From F23-B02 sp963650165 (GTDB taxonomy: Bacteria; Bacillota; Clostridia; Oscillospirales; Oscillospiraceae): 64,000 nt of DNA. The notes beneath the pieces were generated by a model. The model made no database searches. It was not told where the DNA came from and saw nothing but the letters and a program-made list of their open reading frames with translations. The position numbers were made by a program, and so were the translations under genes. Each line of letters begins with the position of its first letter. The first letter of the stretch is position 1. Below, in pieces: positions 18,801 to 25,652 of the stretch. The stretch spans positions 52,425 to 116,424 of the forward strand of contig CAVJKX010000005.1 in the NCBI GenBank assembly GCA_963650165.1. The letters are read 5' to 3'.

Positions 18801-21056
18801 ATTTTGGTTGCCACGAAGAAAGACTTTGAAGCAAAGAACCGCAGGCGCTTTTGCGGTCGAATCGCCACCGGCGATTATGATGCCATCATCATCGGTCATT
18901 CCCAGTTTGAGAAGATCCCGATGAGCATCGAGCGTCAGCAGATGATTTTGATGCAACAGATGGATGAGATCACCGAAGGTATTGCAGATTTGAAACGCAA
19001 CCGAGGAGATAAATTTTCGGTCAAACAGCTTGAAAAGACAAAGCGCTCCCTGAAATTAAAGCTGGACAAGCTGAACGATCAGAGCCGCAAGGACGATACC
19101 GTGATCTTTGAGGAACTGGGCATTGACAGGCTTTTTATCGACGAGAGCCATTACTACAAGAACCTCTACCTCTATACCAAAATGAGAAATGTAGGCGGCA
19201 TCAGCCAAACCGAGGCAATGAAATCCAGCGACCTTTTTATGAAGTGCCGTTATCTTGATGAACTGACCGGTGGGCGTGGAACAGTCTTTGCTACAGGTAC
19301 GCCCATCTCCAATTCGATGGTGGAACTCTACACCATCCAGCGCTATCTCCAGTATGCTACGCTCCAAAAGTACGACTTGCAGCACTTCGATTCTTGGGCG
19401 GCGATGTACGGAGAAACCGTGACCGCAATCGAGCTGACACCCGAAGGAACTGGATACAGAGCCAAGACCCGCTTCGCAAGATTTAATAACTTACCGGAGC
19501 TGATGGCGATGTTCAAGCTGGTCGCAGACATCAAGACCGCCGATATGCTCCATCTTCCGGTGCCGGAGGTGCAGTACCACAACATTGCCGTGAAACCGTC
19601 TGAAATTCAAAAGCGGATGGTGGAATCTCTTGGAGAACGAGCAGAGCGTATTCGGGGCGGAGGTGTTTCCGCCAGCGTAGACAATATGCTGAAGGTCACG
19701 AATGACGGCAGAAAGCTGGCGCTTGACCAGCGTATGATCGACCCGCTGCTTCCTGATGAGGACGGCAGCAAGGTCAATGCCTGCGTCGGAGAGGTCTACC
19801 GGATATGGAGCGAAACAGCGGAACAAAAGTCTGCGCAGCTTCTGTTTTGTGACCTCTCCACGCCGAAAAGTGACGGCTCATTCAATGTCTACGACGACAT
19901 CCGAAAGAAGCTGATCGCCCGTGGCATTCCCGCCGAGGAGATCAAGTTTATCCACGAAGCCGATACCGAAGCGAAAAAGCAGGAACTTTTCAAAAAGGTT
20001 CGTCGTGGTGAGGTGCGAGTGCTGATCGGCTCCACCGCTAAGATGGGTGCCGGAACCAATGTGCAAAATAAGCTCATTGCATCTCACGACCTTGATTGCC
20101 CGTGGCGACCCAGCGACCTTGAACAGCGAGCCGGTCGAACCGTTCGTCAGGGAAACGAGAACACCGTTGTCGGGCTGTATCGGTATGTGACGGAGGAAAC
20201 CTTTGACGCATATTTGTATCAGCTTGTCGAGGGCAAGCAAAAATTTGCGTCGCAGATTATGACCAGCAAATCGCCTGTCCGTAGCGCCGACGACATCGAC
20301 GAAACGGCGCTGTCCTACGCCGAAATTAAGATGCTGGCGACCGGCAATCCCTATATCAAAGAAAAGATGGACTTGGACATTCAGGTACAGAAGCTGCGTT
20401 TACTGAAGTCCAGCTACCTCTCCGAGATTTATGCCTTGGAGGACAAGATCATCAAGTATTTCCCTCAGCAGATTGCCGTGAAAACGGAGCTGATCTCAGC
20501 ACTGGAAAAAGACCTTGCCACCGCACAGAAGCACCCGAAACCCACAGATGACCGCTTTGTCGGCATTGAGGTTAAGGGTGCTTTTTACTCGGAAAAGGCG
20601 GAAGGCGGGCAGAAAATCATTGATACCTGCCAGCAGATGAACTCACCTGACCCGATTACTCTCGGCAAATACCGTGGCTTTGGACTGGAGCTTTCGTTTG
20701 ATACGATGGAACGAACCTATAAGGTTAAAATCCGAGGTGTGGCTTCTCGCACAATCTCTTTGGGTACTGACTCTGCCGGCAACATCACCCGTATTGATAA
20801 TGCGGTTGAGAAGATTTACGAGCACCTTGAAACTGTGAAAGCCGAGCTGGAGGGCTTGGAAAAGCAGTTTGAGGTCGCCAAGGAAGAAGTCAAAAAGCCC
20901 TTCTCCAAGGAGCAGGAGCTGAAAGAAAAGACAGACAGGCTGAATGTTCTGAACGGTTTATTGAATGTGGATAAGCGTGACAATGAGCTTGCGGACGATG
21001 CACTCGATGAGGGCGAAGAACTTCCTGATCGCAATCCGAAAGAATTGGAACGTTGA
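12840..21056 (+). CDS. 2738-residue ArdC-like/MutS-like/N6-methyltransferase/SNF2 helicase megaprotein
   Basis: Giant cytoplasmic DNA-processing protein of conjugative elements, probably protecting or remodelling transferred DNA. In order: residues 1-110 resemble the ArdC-type ssDNA-binding antirestriction domain (WEAFLRSACYNYRLRFDEQLL). Residues about 276-394 are a low-complexity linker rich in Gly, Asp, Glu and Arg that also encodes tnpV in another frame. Residues about 827-923 resemble the MutS N-terminal domain (LVLYQMGDFFEAYADDAKVV). Residues 1260-1335 hold an N6-adenine methyltransferase fold (NILEPSCGIGNF, then GNVPFG as the NPPF-type motif). From about 1915 comes a superfamily 2 helicase: Walker A HTVGAGKTF, IDESHYYKN, then EQRAGRTVRQG. 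AAGGAGG lies 9 bases before ATG. It is followed by a GC-rich hairpin at 21062-21086. Activity of each domain is inferred from motifs. Confidence 0.92.
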   Translation: MARKYDFISELYNRTCKTVVANPASWEAFLRSACYNYRLRFDEQLLVHAQRPDATAVLQIDDWNKKFGRWVNRGAHGIAVFEDADRRRQRLVHYFDISDTHESRFSRRVPIWQMRGEYTAEVIDTLESTFGELDDKETLAVAIESAARNAVEDNIPDYLTDLLYSVEDSFLDGVSEEEITHIFKTAVRNSIAYMMMTRLGIDAGEYFEPDDLRDVVNFTTPATLNALGYATSDIAEMGLSEISRTILALDRQNRIIAERAKSDYNVVKEKTERSHDDERDHLHEAGRLFASRPDDAGTAGDADGQIRPDAEAVSEGAPQGALLQPADELHTERAPERHGAQSERTGAEADDADGGIGGRDGEPESDGYDELGSEDEQHPEPGAGDRYGGGNLRLDYYDRSHEDKSLPFFGGDDTVREILGTTPHLKASKDEIRAFFEATADEDARISYIKRIFNNDFTEVILSDGRRVGYKTYQNVLQLWEGSYLSRTAQSFYDWGVIAQHFEAMRLLGELQDTMKPLPSIDGQMSLMIEGAEEQKTSAFTFSQEIIDTVLTRGSGISEGKMRIYEQFQKSLSAKENADFLKEEYGWGGAYPVIVGTGIDEQHDGKGIRISKGIGSDKPHIDLKWSQVEKRIAELIRLDRYLNPKEIAQYPEWLKQQEERRAELAEERRNREILSAAPPEKETSVESEPAEYAYHLGDKVYLGASEYEILHFDDERVTLYDTQFPLFNKEMERADFDRKVQENPVNDHLKVTEKQPEGQTVEYDIGMGYLGNGLTVWNRAVEVNGDYQTIAHISPEGEITYYVPDLPQSVVERIEQAAEREKPKNTALPEFYQAYLEAKADDPNSLVLYQMGDFFEAYADDAKVVGTALDLMQTTRVVDHNTRVPMVGFPQNRLETYLTMLTDRGYDVTINAVEDSERIIRTVVSTTKEAPVESKPIGRIDYLGTDGKVGESIEYTSPYSFEKDIKEESYYGVPMSIVLYQDRDGSTIPHDFIAQLDSPPKGFQIIDSPYLTDTALDKAKRLIDDFCREEYQQEDGADYADLANVGVAYTTTEDDKHEIQARVNLVDFRIETLADGKVVRSEQYASLEELTEKGLQVLSFDDLVYLSEEELAQVEAPLAPAWERPKKSRVQTFDIHPEIPMADRHTFDLASHEVEEVNKKERFHRNYAAITVLKRCQEENRFATPDEQIILSKYVGWGGIPEAFDTNAGSWQTEYAMLKNILSPDEYEAARASTLTAFYTPPAVVNGIYKALEHMGFREGNILEPSCGIGNFIGMLPEEMKESKIYGVEIDPISAGIAQQLYQKTSIAAQPFEEASLPDSFFDCVIGNVPFGDFKVADKRYDKYNFLIHDYFFAKSLDKLRPGGVMALVTSKGTMDKENSAVRKYIAQRADLIGAIRLPNNTFKGNAGTEVVSDILILQKRDRIIDIEPEWVQLDTTEDGIKMNRYFVQHPEMILGEMKMVSGRFGPEATCVPYENADLSEQLDEAIANIHGELTAYEVEDELAEEDTSIPADPTVRNFSYTVVNDKIYYRENSRMTPVDCSATAENRIKGMIRIRDSVRTLLEIQTEDYPDSEIKAEQEKLNQHYDEFTKKYGLINSRANVSAFSQDSSYSLLSALEALDDNGELERKADLFTKRTIKPHTPVTAVDTASEALAVSMGEKATVDMAYMCALTGKTEQEIFADLKGVIFLNPLYGYGDSTEPKYLMADEYLSGNVREKLALARKSAELYPEDYTVNVEALEKVQPKDLSASEIFVQLGSTWVPEEIVQQFMFEFLDTPRWAYWNIKVHYSKFTSEWNVEGKSYDRGNVKANSIYGTPRINAYRIIEETLNLKDVRIYDYVEDAEGKKKAVLNKKETAIAQAKQELIKQGFQDWVWSDPARREQLCRIYNEKFNSIRPREYDGSHIVFSGMNPEIELREHQRNAVAHILYGGNTLLAHTVGAGKTFEMVAAAMEAKRLGLCTKSLFVVPNHLTEQWAAEFLQLYPSANILVATKKDFEAKNRRRFCGRIATGDYDAIIIGHSQFEKIPMSIERQQMILMQQMDEITEGIADLKRNRGDKFSVKQLEKTKRSLKLKLDKLNDQSRKDDTVIFEELGIDRLFIDESHYYKNLYLYTKMRNVGGISQTEAMKSSDLFMKCRYLDELTGGRGTVFATGTPISNSMVELYTIQRYLQYATLQKYDLQHFDSWAAMYGETVTAIELTPEGTGYRAKTRFARFNNLPELMAMFKLVADIKTADMLHLPVPEVQYHNIAVKPSEIQKRMVESLGERAERIRGGGVSASVDNMLKVTNDGRKLALDQRMIDPLLPDEDGSKVNACVGEVYRIWSETAEQKSAQLLFCDLSTPKSDGSFNVYDDIRKKLIARGIPAEEIKFIHEADTEAKKQELFKKVRRGEVRVLIGSTAKMGAGTNVQNKLIASHDLDCPWRPSDLEQRAGRTVRQGNENTVVGLYRYVTEETFDAYLYQLVEGKQKFASQIMTSKSPVRSADDIDETALSYAEIKMLATGNPYIKEKMDLDIQVQKLRLLKSSYLSEIYALEDKIIKYFPQQIAVKTELISALEKDLATAQKHPKPTDDRFVGIEVKGAFYSEKAEGGQKIIDTCQQMNSPDPITLGKYRGFGLELSFDTMERTYKVKIRGVASRTISLGTDSAGNITRIDNAVEKIYEHLETVKAELEGLEKQFEVAKEEVKKPFSKEQELKEKTDRLNVLNGLLNVDKRDNELADDALDEGEELPDRNPKELER
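13669..14022 (+). CDS. tnpV: TnpV family transposon protein, encoded inside the SNF2 gene in a second frame
   Basis: A 117-residue protein starting MNEITYTRQGDYLLPDL and continuing PMGRYARMRKQFLKEHHKV, a pattern I recognise as the TnpV family of Tn4451-like elements. It lies wholly within the megaprotein gene, in a different forward frame. The ATG at 13669 has GAAAGGAG 8 bases upstream, a good ribosome binding site in the middle of another gene. The host frame here encodes only a disordered-looking linker, as expected if tnpV carries the selective constraint. TnpV function is not established; it may be an excision or DNA-binding accessory. ATG 13663 is an alternative start. Confidence 0.8.
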   Translation: MNEITYTRQGDYLLPDLTMPEQPEMPMGRYARMRKQFLKEHHKVRYYNLLTSCTLNEHLNDTERRANELEQKLTMQMAASEGVTESLKATDMMSWVRKMNSIRSRVQEIVMAEVIFA

Positions 21057-21061
21057 CCGAT

Positions 21062-21086
21062 GCGGTATGGGGGTAATCCCATACCG
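21062..21086 (+). terminator. hairpin after the SNF2 gene
   Basis: GCGGTATGGG (21062-21071) pairs perfectly with CCCATACCGC (21078-21087) around a short loop, six bases past the stop codon. There is no U tract, so it may be an mRNA-stabilising or attenuating hairpin and not a full terminator. Confidence 0.5.
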
Positions 21087-21131
21087 CCGACACATCCTGC
21101 GAACTCGACAGTGGAAAAAGTCACAGAGTCG

Positions 21132-21140
21132 TGGTATAAT
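21132..21140 (+). promoter_or_regulatory. extended -10 promoter candidate for the Thoeris cassette
   Basis: TGGTATAAT is a perfect extended -10 element about 115 bases before the first TIR-like gene. No good -35 is present at the usual distance. The surrounding DNA changes here from GC-rich ICE backbone to AT-rich cargo. Confidence 0.45.
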
Positions 21141-21159
21141 ATTCTTAAATCAGAATGAC

Positions 21160-21176
21160 AAATTGGAATTTGTCGA
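21160..21176 (+). repeat. left copy of an imperfect direct repeat flanking the Thoeris cassette
   Basis: AAATTGGAATTTGTCGA here and AAATTCCGATTTGTCGA at 23337-23353 match at 14 of 17 positions. They bracket the three cargo genes almost exactly. They may be remnants of the insertion junction. The left copy is itself palindromic (CAAATT-GG-AATTTG). Confidence 0.4.
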
Positions 21177-21255
21177 TTATGTGTTATAGCAAAAATGCGA
21201 AGTAGAAGAGTATCAATACGCACAGGGAAAAATAAATTAGGGAGGTAATACAAAT

Positions 21256-21810
21256 ATGAACAGAACTGGAACATATGTTGCTTTTGATGGGTTGGGCCAA
21301 ACGGATCCATCAAAATCTGACTTCCGTTACTATTCAATCTTACAGGCGTGGGACGCAAACAAAAGCATTGATTTTAAATTAACAAACAGCCATGAGAAAA
21401 CTTATGCCGTCCGAGATACGAGTTCGAGAGCAACTTTATATGCTCGCATTCGAGAACGCTTGAGTGCATCAAAGAATATGCTTATCATTATTTCCACAAA
21501 CACGAGAAAAAGTGGAAGTGTTCTATCTTACGAAATTGAACAAGCCATTGATAATTATAAGATTCCGTTAATTATTGCATATCCAGCGTATTCGGCTATA
21601 TGGAAAGTGGATGACAATTTATCAGCTATGTGGCCTACTGCGTTATCAGAAAGAATTGACAAAATCGGTACTGAGGCGATTCATGTTGGTTTTAAAAAAG
21701 AACCGATAATGGATGCTATACCAAGATTCACTGTTAATGGTGAACATTTGTCGAATGGAAGAAATGTTTATCATAGAGATGCTTATGTAAAATGGGGAAT
21801 TCTAAGATGA
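21256..21810 (+). CDS. thsB1: TIR-like (MTH538/ThsB-type) protein, first of two in a Thoeris cassette
   Basis: A 184-residue soluble protein with a TIR-like Rossmann core: TYVAFDGLGQ at strand 1, YYSILQAWDANKSIDF, then SKNMLIIISTNTRKSGSVLSYEIEQAI and IPLIIAYP. This is the MTH538-type domain found in ThsB proteins. In Thoeris defence, ThsB senses phage and makes an NAD-derived signal that activates ThsA. The Glu in SYEIEQAI is a candidate catalytic residue, but I have not aligned it. GGAGGT precedes ATG 21256. Its stop overlaps the start of the macro-domain gene (ATGA). The AT-rich sequence differs from its neighbours, indicating cargo. Confidence 0.75.
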   Translation: MNRTGTYVAFDGLGQTDPSKSDFRYYSILQAWDANKSIDFKLTNSHEKTYAVRDTSSRATLYARIRERLSASKNMLIIISTNTRKSGSVLSYEIEQAIDNYKIPLIIAYPAYSAIWKVDDNLSAMWPTALSERIDKIGTEAIHVGFKKEPIMDAIPRFTVNGEHLSNGRNVYHRDAYVKWGILR

Positions 21811-22652
21811 GTGGGCGGTTGAAATATTATCTCAAACTACTTTGTGGAGTTGCAGGTACTATATATACTGGAATTACTGTATTTCTTTCTTTTTGGTCTT
21901 GGAATCAAGTGGGTATTACAGACAACTGCTGTAAGGCGTGGATTCTATTTGGGGTTATTCCTATATCAGCATTAATTTCGTGGATTATTTTAATAAAAAC
22001 AAATAAAAGGACAGCATGGAAGCAAGGAAATAACGCAATAATTTTGCAATATGGCGATTTACATTCCATTGCCTTCCCTAAATGCAAGAAAAAGAAAAAT
22101 AGTAAACGTATTGTTTTGATTTCGATGAATACACATTTTGATACATTAGTCAACAATAGAGTCGTTTCTGAAACCAGTGTTCATGGTAAGTGGATAAACT
22201 GGATGAAAGATAAGGGCGTTTGTCCAAAAAACTTAAGCGAAAGAATACAAATGGCAGCTGCTGAACAAGGAATTAATCCAATTCGTATTGACAAAAAAGA
22301 AGGAAACGCACCGGCCTACCCAAGAGGTACAATAGTTGAACTTGATTTCGAAAACACTCGTTTTTTCTTGTTGGCACTATCTGAATTTGACGAAAATCTA
22401 AATGCTCAAACAGATAGGGAGCAGATCATTGAAGTGATAAAGAACATTTGCGATTACTATGACAAACACGGGGCAGGTCACCCTATGTGGACACCCCTTA
22501 TAGGAACAGAATTATCACGCGCAAACATTTCGGAATACGAGTCATTGATGATAATGAAAAGCATATTCCAACTCTATTCAGAAAAAATACATAATGAGTT
22601 AAGTATTGTTGTATATAAGAAACATCGTAATCAAGTATCAATATTTGAATAA
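21807..22652 (+). CDS. thsA: membrane-anchored macro-domain protein, ThsA of type II Thoeris
   Basis: A 281-residue protein with two N-terminal membrane helices (about residues 9-30 and 42-62) followed by a macro-like domain of the DUF6430 kind. Diagnostic phrases are VLISMNTHFDTLV, SETSVHGKWINWM, YPRGTIVELDF and WTPLIGTELSRANIS. In type II Thoeris this architecture is the ThsA effector: the macro domain binds the TIR-made nucleotide signal and the membrane part is thought to damage the cell membrane, aborting infection. ATG 21807 overlaps the upstream stop as ATGA with GGGGA 9 bases before it; an ATG at 21792 is possible. It sits between two TIR-like genes. Confidence 0.78.
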   Translation: MSGRLKYYLKLLCGVAGTIYTGITVFLSFWSWNQVGITDNCCKAWILFGVIPISALISWIILIKTNKRTAWKQGNNAIILQYGDLHSIAFPKCKKKKNSKRIVLISMNTHFDTLVNNRVVSETSVHGKWINWMKDKGVCPKNLSERIQMAAAEQGINPIRIDKKEGNAPAYPRGTIVELDFENTRFFLLALSEFDENLNAQTDREQIIEVIKNICDYYDKHGAGHPMWTPLIGTELSRANISEYESLMIMKSIFQLYSEKIHNELSIVVYKKHRNQVSIFE

Positions 22653-22672
22653 AAAAATTAGGAGAAGAGTAA

Positions 22673-23191
22673 ATGGCTACTTACAGAACACGAACATATT
22701 TGGCAGCGGATTGGGATGGAGACAAAAATGCAATTGACAAATTACACGAGTGGAATGATGGAGAGAAATGGAGTTTATCCTTTACGGATGCTCATAATCT
22801 GACTCAATCAAGCGACGATAGCTTAAATTGTAGCATTAAGGCTTCGCTTTATAAAAGAATGAACGCTTCAAAAACATTTGTACTAATAGTTGGTAGCAAC
22901 ACAAAAAGTCGTAGAGCTGGAGAGTGTACATATTGTGAAAACTACAAAAACGGTAAGTGTTCTACAGGACATAATGTTAGTAATGACAGCTTCATAGAGT
23001 ATGAATGCAAAAAGGCTGTTCGAGATAGCGAGGACTTGAAACTTGTAATTCTATATAATGCTGCCACAGTTGATAAGGCAAAATGTCCTGATGTAATCAA
23101 AGACTATGGAACTCATGCCGCAATGCAAAAAATGAAAGATGGTAAACATGTATGGGATTATCAATCTGTCAAGACTGCATTGGGATTATAA
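22673..23191 (+). CDS. thsB2: second TIR-like (ThsB-type) protein of the Thoeris cassette
   Basis: A 172-residue soluble protein again of MTH538/TIR-like type: TYLAADWDGDKNAIDKLHEW, WSLSFTDAH, then KTFVLIVGSNT, SFIEYECKKAV and LKLVILYNA. It differs clearly from the first TIR-like protein and carries an inserted Cys-rich loop (ECTYCENYKNGKC), so it may detect a different trigger. AGGAGA precedes the ATG and there are 20 bases between it and thsA. Thoeris loci often hold several ThsB paralogues sharing one ThsA. An alternative is a TIR-based system not yet classified. Confidence 0.72.
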   Translation: MATYRTRTYLAADWDGDKNAIDKLHEWNDGEKWSLSFTDAHNLTQSSDDSLNCSIKASLYKRMNASKTFVLIVGSNTKSRRAGECTYCENYKNGKCSTGHNVSNDSFIEYECKKAVRDSEDLKLVILYNAATVDKAKCPDVIKDYGTHAAMQKMKDGKHVWDYQSVKTALGL

Positions 23192-23336
23192 CCAGAAAAC
23201 AGATAAATTAGTGTGCACTATAAAATGTTGGACTTGAGAGTTGATGCATATTCTGTTGCACGAATGTGTATTTGATAACTAAACACGAGCTTCGTATTAT
23301 ATTTACGCTATAAAATTAAAAAATTACACCGTCGCT

Positions 23337-23353
23337 AAATTCCGATTTGTCGA
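23337..23353 (+). repeat. right copy of the imperfect direct repeat flanking the Thoeris cassette
   Basis: See 21160-21176; 14 of 17 bases match. The cassette between the two is about 2.2 kb. Confidence 0.4.
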
Positions 23354-23431
23354 ATTGAATACAGCTTACAGAGCCGCTTGGTTTTCAAAAGAAATCAGGC
23401 GGCTATTTCTATTTTGAAGGAGGTGTTCGCT

Positions 23432-23770
23432 ATGAGCAAAACAGATTACAATGCTCGCCTTTATGAGAAAATGAAAGCCGAGCAGGATAAATATCGGGAC
23501 TGGCTTGTGCGTCAGGAGCCGTCCGAAATCCTTGAGCATACCTACGAATATACGATGCGAGAGGACATTGTGATGTGTATGGAGGAACTGGAGCTTGAGC
23601 CTGAAAAGGCGAAGGCTTTGCTTCGTTCTCCTTGCCCTCTAAGTGATGTATATAAGGAGTTTCGGGACAGAGAAACTGAGCATATGGATACCATTCGGGA
23701 CTCTATCGAAACAGAAGCTGACAAGAGCCTGCAACGGCAGGAGAAGAAACAGCAACGGGAAAGCAGGTGA
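23432..23770 (+). CDS. DUF3848-type ICE protein
   Basis: A 112-residue acidic helical protein. EILEHTYEYTMREDIVMCMEE and LSDVYKEF followed by DTIRDSIETEAD match the DUF3848 family common in Firmicutes ICEs. AAGGAGG lies 8 bases before ATG 23432, which sets the start; an upstream in-frame ATG lacks a ribosome site. It resumes the ICE backbone after the Thoeris cassette and is followed 4 bases later by the Toprim-like gene. Molecular role unknown. Confidence 0.78.
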   Translation: MSKTDYNARLYEKMKAEQDKYRDWLVRQEPSEILEHTYEYTMREDIVMCMEELELEPEKAKALLRSPCPLSDVYKEFRDRETEHMDTIRDSIETEADKSLQRQEKKQQRESR

Positions 23771-23774
23771 TTTT

Positions 23775-24737
23775 ATGCCGTATATCCCACCGGAGGTAGT
23801 GGAACAGGCACGGCAAATCGACCTGCTGACCTATCTGCGAAGTTGCGAGCCGCAGGAGCTTGTCCGCATTTCCGGCAACAATTATACCACCCGCACCCAC
23901 GACAGTTTGAAAATCTCTAATGGTAAGTGGATGTGGTGGTCACAGCGCATCGGTGGCTATAATGCCCTTGACTATCTCGTGAAAGTCAAGGGCTGTTCTT
24001 TTGTAGAGGCGGTCGAAACGCTGATGGGAAAAGCGGCGGTGATGCCGTCAATGACAGTTAAGCCCAAGCAGAAAGCGGAACCGAAGGTCTTACTTCTGCC
24101 GGATAAAAGTGCTTCCACAGACAAGATCACAGAGTATCTTTTCGGCAGGGGTATCGACTATGCCATCATCCAATACTGCATTGACAAGGGACTGATTTTC
24201 GAGAGCTTGCCGTATCACAACCTTGTGTGCGTGGGCTTTGATGAGAAGAATATCCCTCGCTATGCTTCCTACCGGGCAACCAATGACCGCCGTGTTTTGG
24301 GTGACTGCTCAGGTAGTGACAAGCACTATTCTTTTCGGATCGCAGACAGCGACAGTGCTACGGTGCATCTCTTTGAGTGTGCCATTGACCTGCTTTCCTA
24401 TGCGACGATTGAAAAGATGGCGGGCAGAGAGTGGCGCACGGACAACCTTGTTTCTCTCGCCGGTGTGTATCTGCCCAAGGAAAAAATCGAGGATAGCACC
24501 ACGCCTGCGGCTCTTGTAAAGTTTCTTTCAGATAAGCCGCAAATCAAGAAAATCTTCCTGCACTTCGACAACGACAATGCCGGAAGAAAAGCCAGCCTTG
24601 CGCTGAAAACCATATTGCCGAGTAAGTATGAAGTCATTGATAGCCCTCCGCCCTACGGCAAGGACTACAATGACTTTCTTTGTTTCCAGCTCGGTATCCA
24701 CCGCAACAAAACCAAAGAAAGGACGAATGAACGATGA
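23775..24737 (+). CDS. DUF3991/Toprim-domain primase-like protein
   Basis: A 320-residue cytoplasmic protein. The N-terminal DUF3991 segment (IDLLTYLRSCEPQELVR, then WWSQRIGGYNALDYLVKVKG) precedes a Toprim fold whose metal-binding signature is visible as FLHFDNDNAGRKAS. Such proteins are thought to prime or process single-stranded DNA after conjugation. An AGGTGA site precedes ATG 23775. Its stop overlaps the next ATG as ATGA. Primase activity is inferred from the Toprim motif and element context only. Confidence 0.85.
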   Translation: MPYIPPEVVEQARQIDLLTYLRSCEPQELVRISGNNYTTRTHDSLKISNGKWMWWSQRIGGYNALDYLVKVKGCSFVEAVETLMGKAAVMPSMTVKPKQKAEPKVLLLPDKSASTDKITEYLFGRGIDYAIIQYCIDKGLIFESLPYHNLVCVGFDEKNIPRYASYRATNDRRVLGDCSGSDKHYSFRIADSDSATVHLFECAIDLLSYATIEKMAGREWRTDNLVSLAGVYLPKEKIEDSTTPAALVKFLSDKPQIKKIFLHFDNDNAGRKASLALKTILPSKYEVIDSPPPYGKDYNDFLCFQLGIHRNKTKERTNER

Positions 24738-25486
24738 CTGAGTTCAGCATTTATCAGATCAACACAGACCGGGACGACAACCGTATCTGCTTCTTGGGGC
24801 TGGATACCCTTGAACGATTCCAGCACTCCAAGGCGGTCGATCCCGCCCTCTACGACCGAGTTTATGATGGGAAGCTCGATTGCAATTCCCTTGAAACCAT
24901 CTATGAGAAGTTCAATATCGACCATCCTGCCGACTACAACGGACGCTCTCTTTCCGTGTCGGATGTAGTCGAAATCAGGGAGAGCGATACCCTTAATCCC
25001 GGCTTCTACTTCGTGGACAGTATCGGCTTTAAGGGGATTTCTTTCGACAAATCGCTCTGCAAAGAGCCGGTAAAAGCAAGCGATGGGAAAATTTCCGTTC
25101 TGCTTGTGGAGCCGAACAAGTACCCCAAGATGATCGAGATCGACGACACCCTGGAAGCAATGCAGGAGGTGGTCGGCGGCGACATTGAGGAATATATGCC
25201 CTTTGAGGATGAGGTCGCCATCATCTGCAATGAGGAGGGTAAGGTCAACGGACTGACCCCGAACCGTGCGATTTATGAGGAGAACTCCCGTGAGATGCAG
25301 GACATTATCTGCGGGAAGTTTTTCATCGCCTATGCCCCCTTTGAAGCAGAGAAGTTCCAGTCCCTCCCGCCTGACCTTGCGGAGAAATATCGTGAGAAAT
25401 TCAAGTATCCAGAACGCTTTATGAGAGCCAACAATGAGATCGTAGCCGTACCTTTTAAGCCCGTCAGGGCAGACAAAGAACGCTGA
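24734..25486 (+). CDS. YodL-like plus DUF3846-like ICE protein
   Basis: A 250-residue soluble protein. Residues 1-100 match the YodL-like domain: FSIYQINTDRDDNRICFLGL, then FNIDHPADYNGRSLSVSDVV. Residues about 130-225 match DUF3846 (MIEIDDTLEAMQEVVGGDIE, later IICGKFFIAYAP). Both domains recur in conjugative elements and phages with no settled function. Translation is coupled to the primase-like gene by an ATGA overlap. It is the last gene before the probable transfer origin. Confidence 0.8.
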   Translation: MTEFSIYQINTDRDDNRICFLGLDTLERFQHSKAVDPALYDRVYDGKLDCNSLETIYEKFNIDHPADYNGRSLSVSDVVEIRESDTLNPGFYFVDSIGFKGISFDKSLCKEPVKASDGKISVLLVEPNKYPKMIEIDDTLEAMQEVVGGDIEEYMPFEDEVAIICNEEGKVNGLTPNRAIYEENSREMQDIICGKFFIAYAPFEAEKFQSLPPDLAEKYREKFKYPERFMRANNEIVAVPFKPVRADKER

Positions 25487-25652
25487 TCTCAACGAGAACG
25501 GGGTTCCCCCGAACGCTCTGTATTATCTTAACGAGCAGTGCCTTTTTACTCCGCTTTTCAAAGCGCCGCAAAAAGACCTCGTTAGGGGGGGAACCCCTAA
25601 TACCCCGTGCAAGAAGCACTACACATTTCAAGAGAAAGGATGAAGTCCATTT
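25487..25652 (+). other. candidate origin of transfer (oriT)
   Basis: A 166-base gap without a gene, directly upstream of mobC and the relaxase, where oriT usually lies. It contains a perfect 11-base inverted repeat: GGGGTTCCCCC at 25500-25510 and GGGGGAACCCC at 25587-25597. Between them are short repeats (AACGAG near 25531 and its complement CTCGTT near 25578). The nick site cannot be read from sequence alone. Confidence 0.6.
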
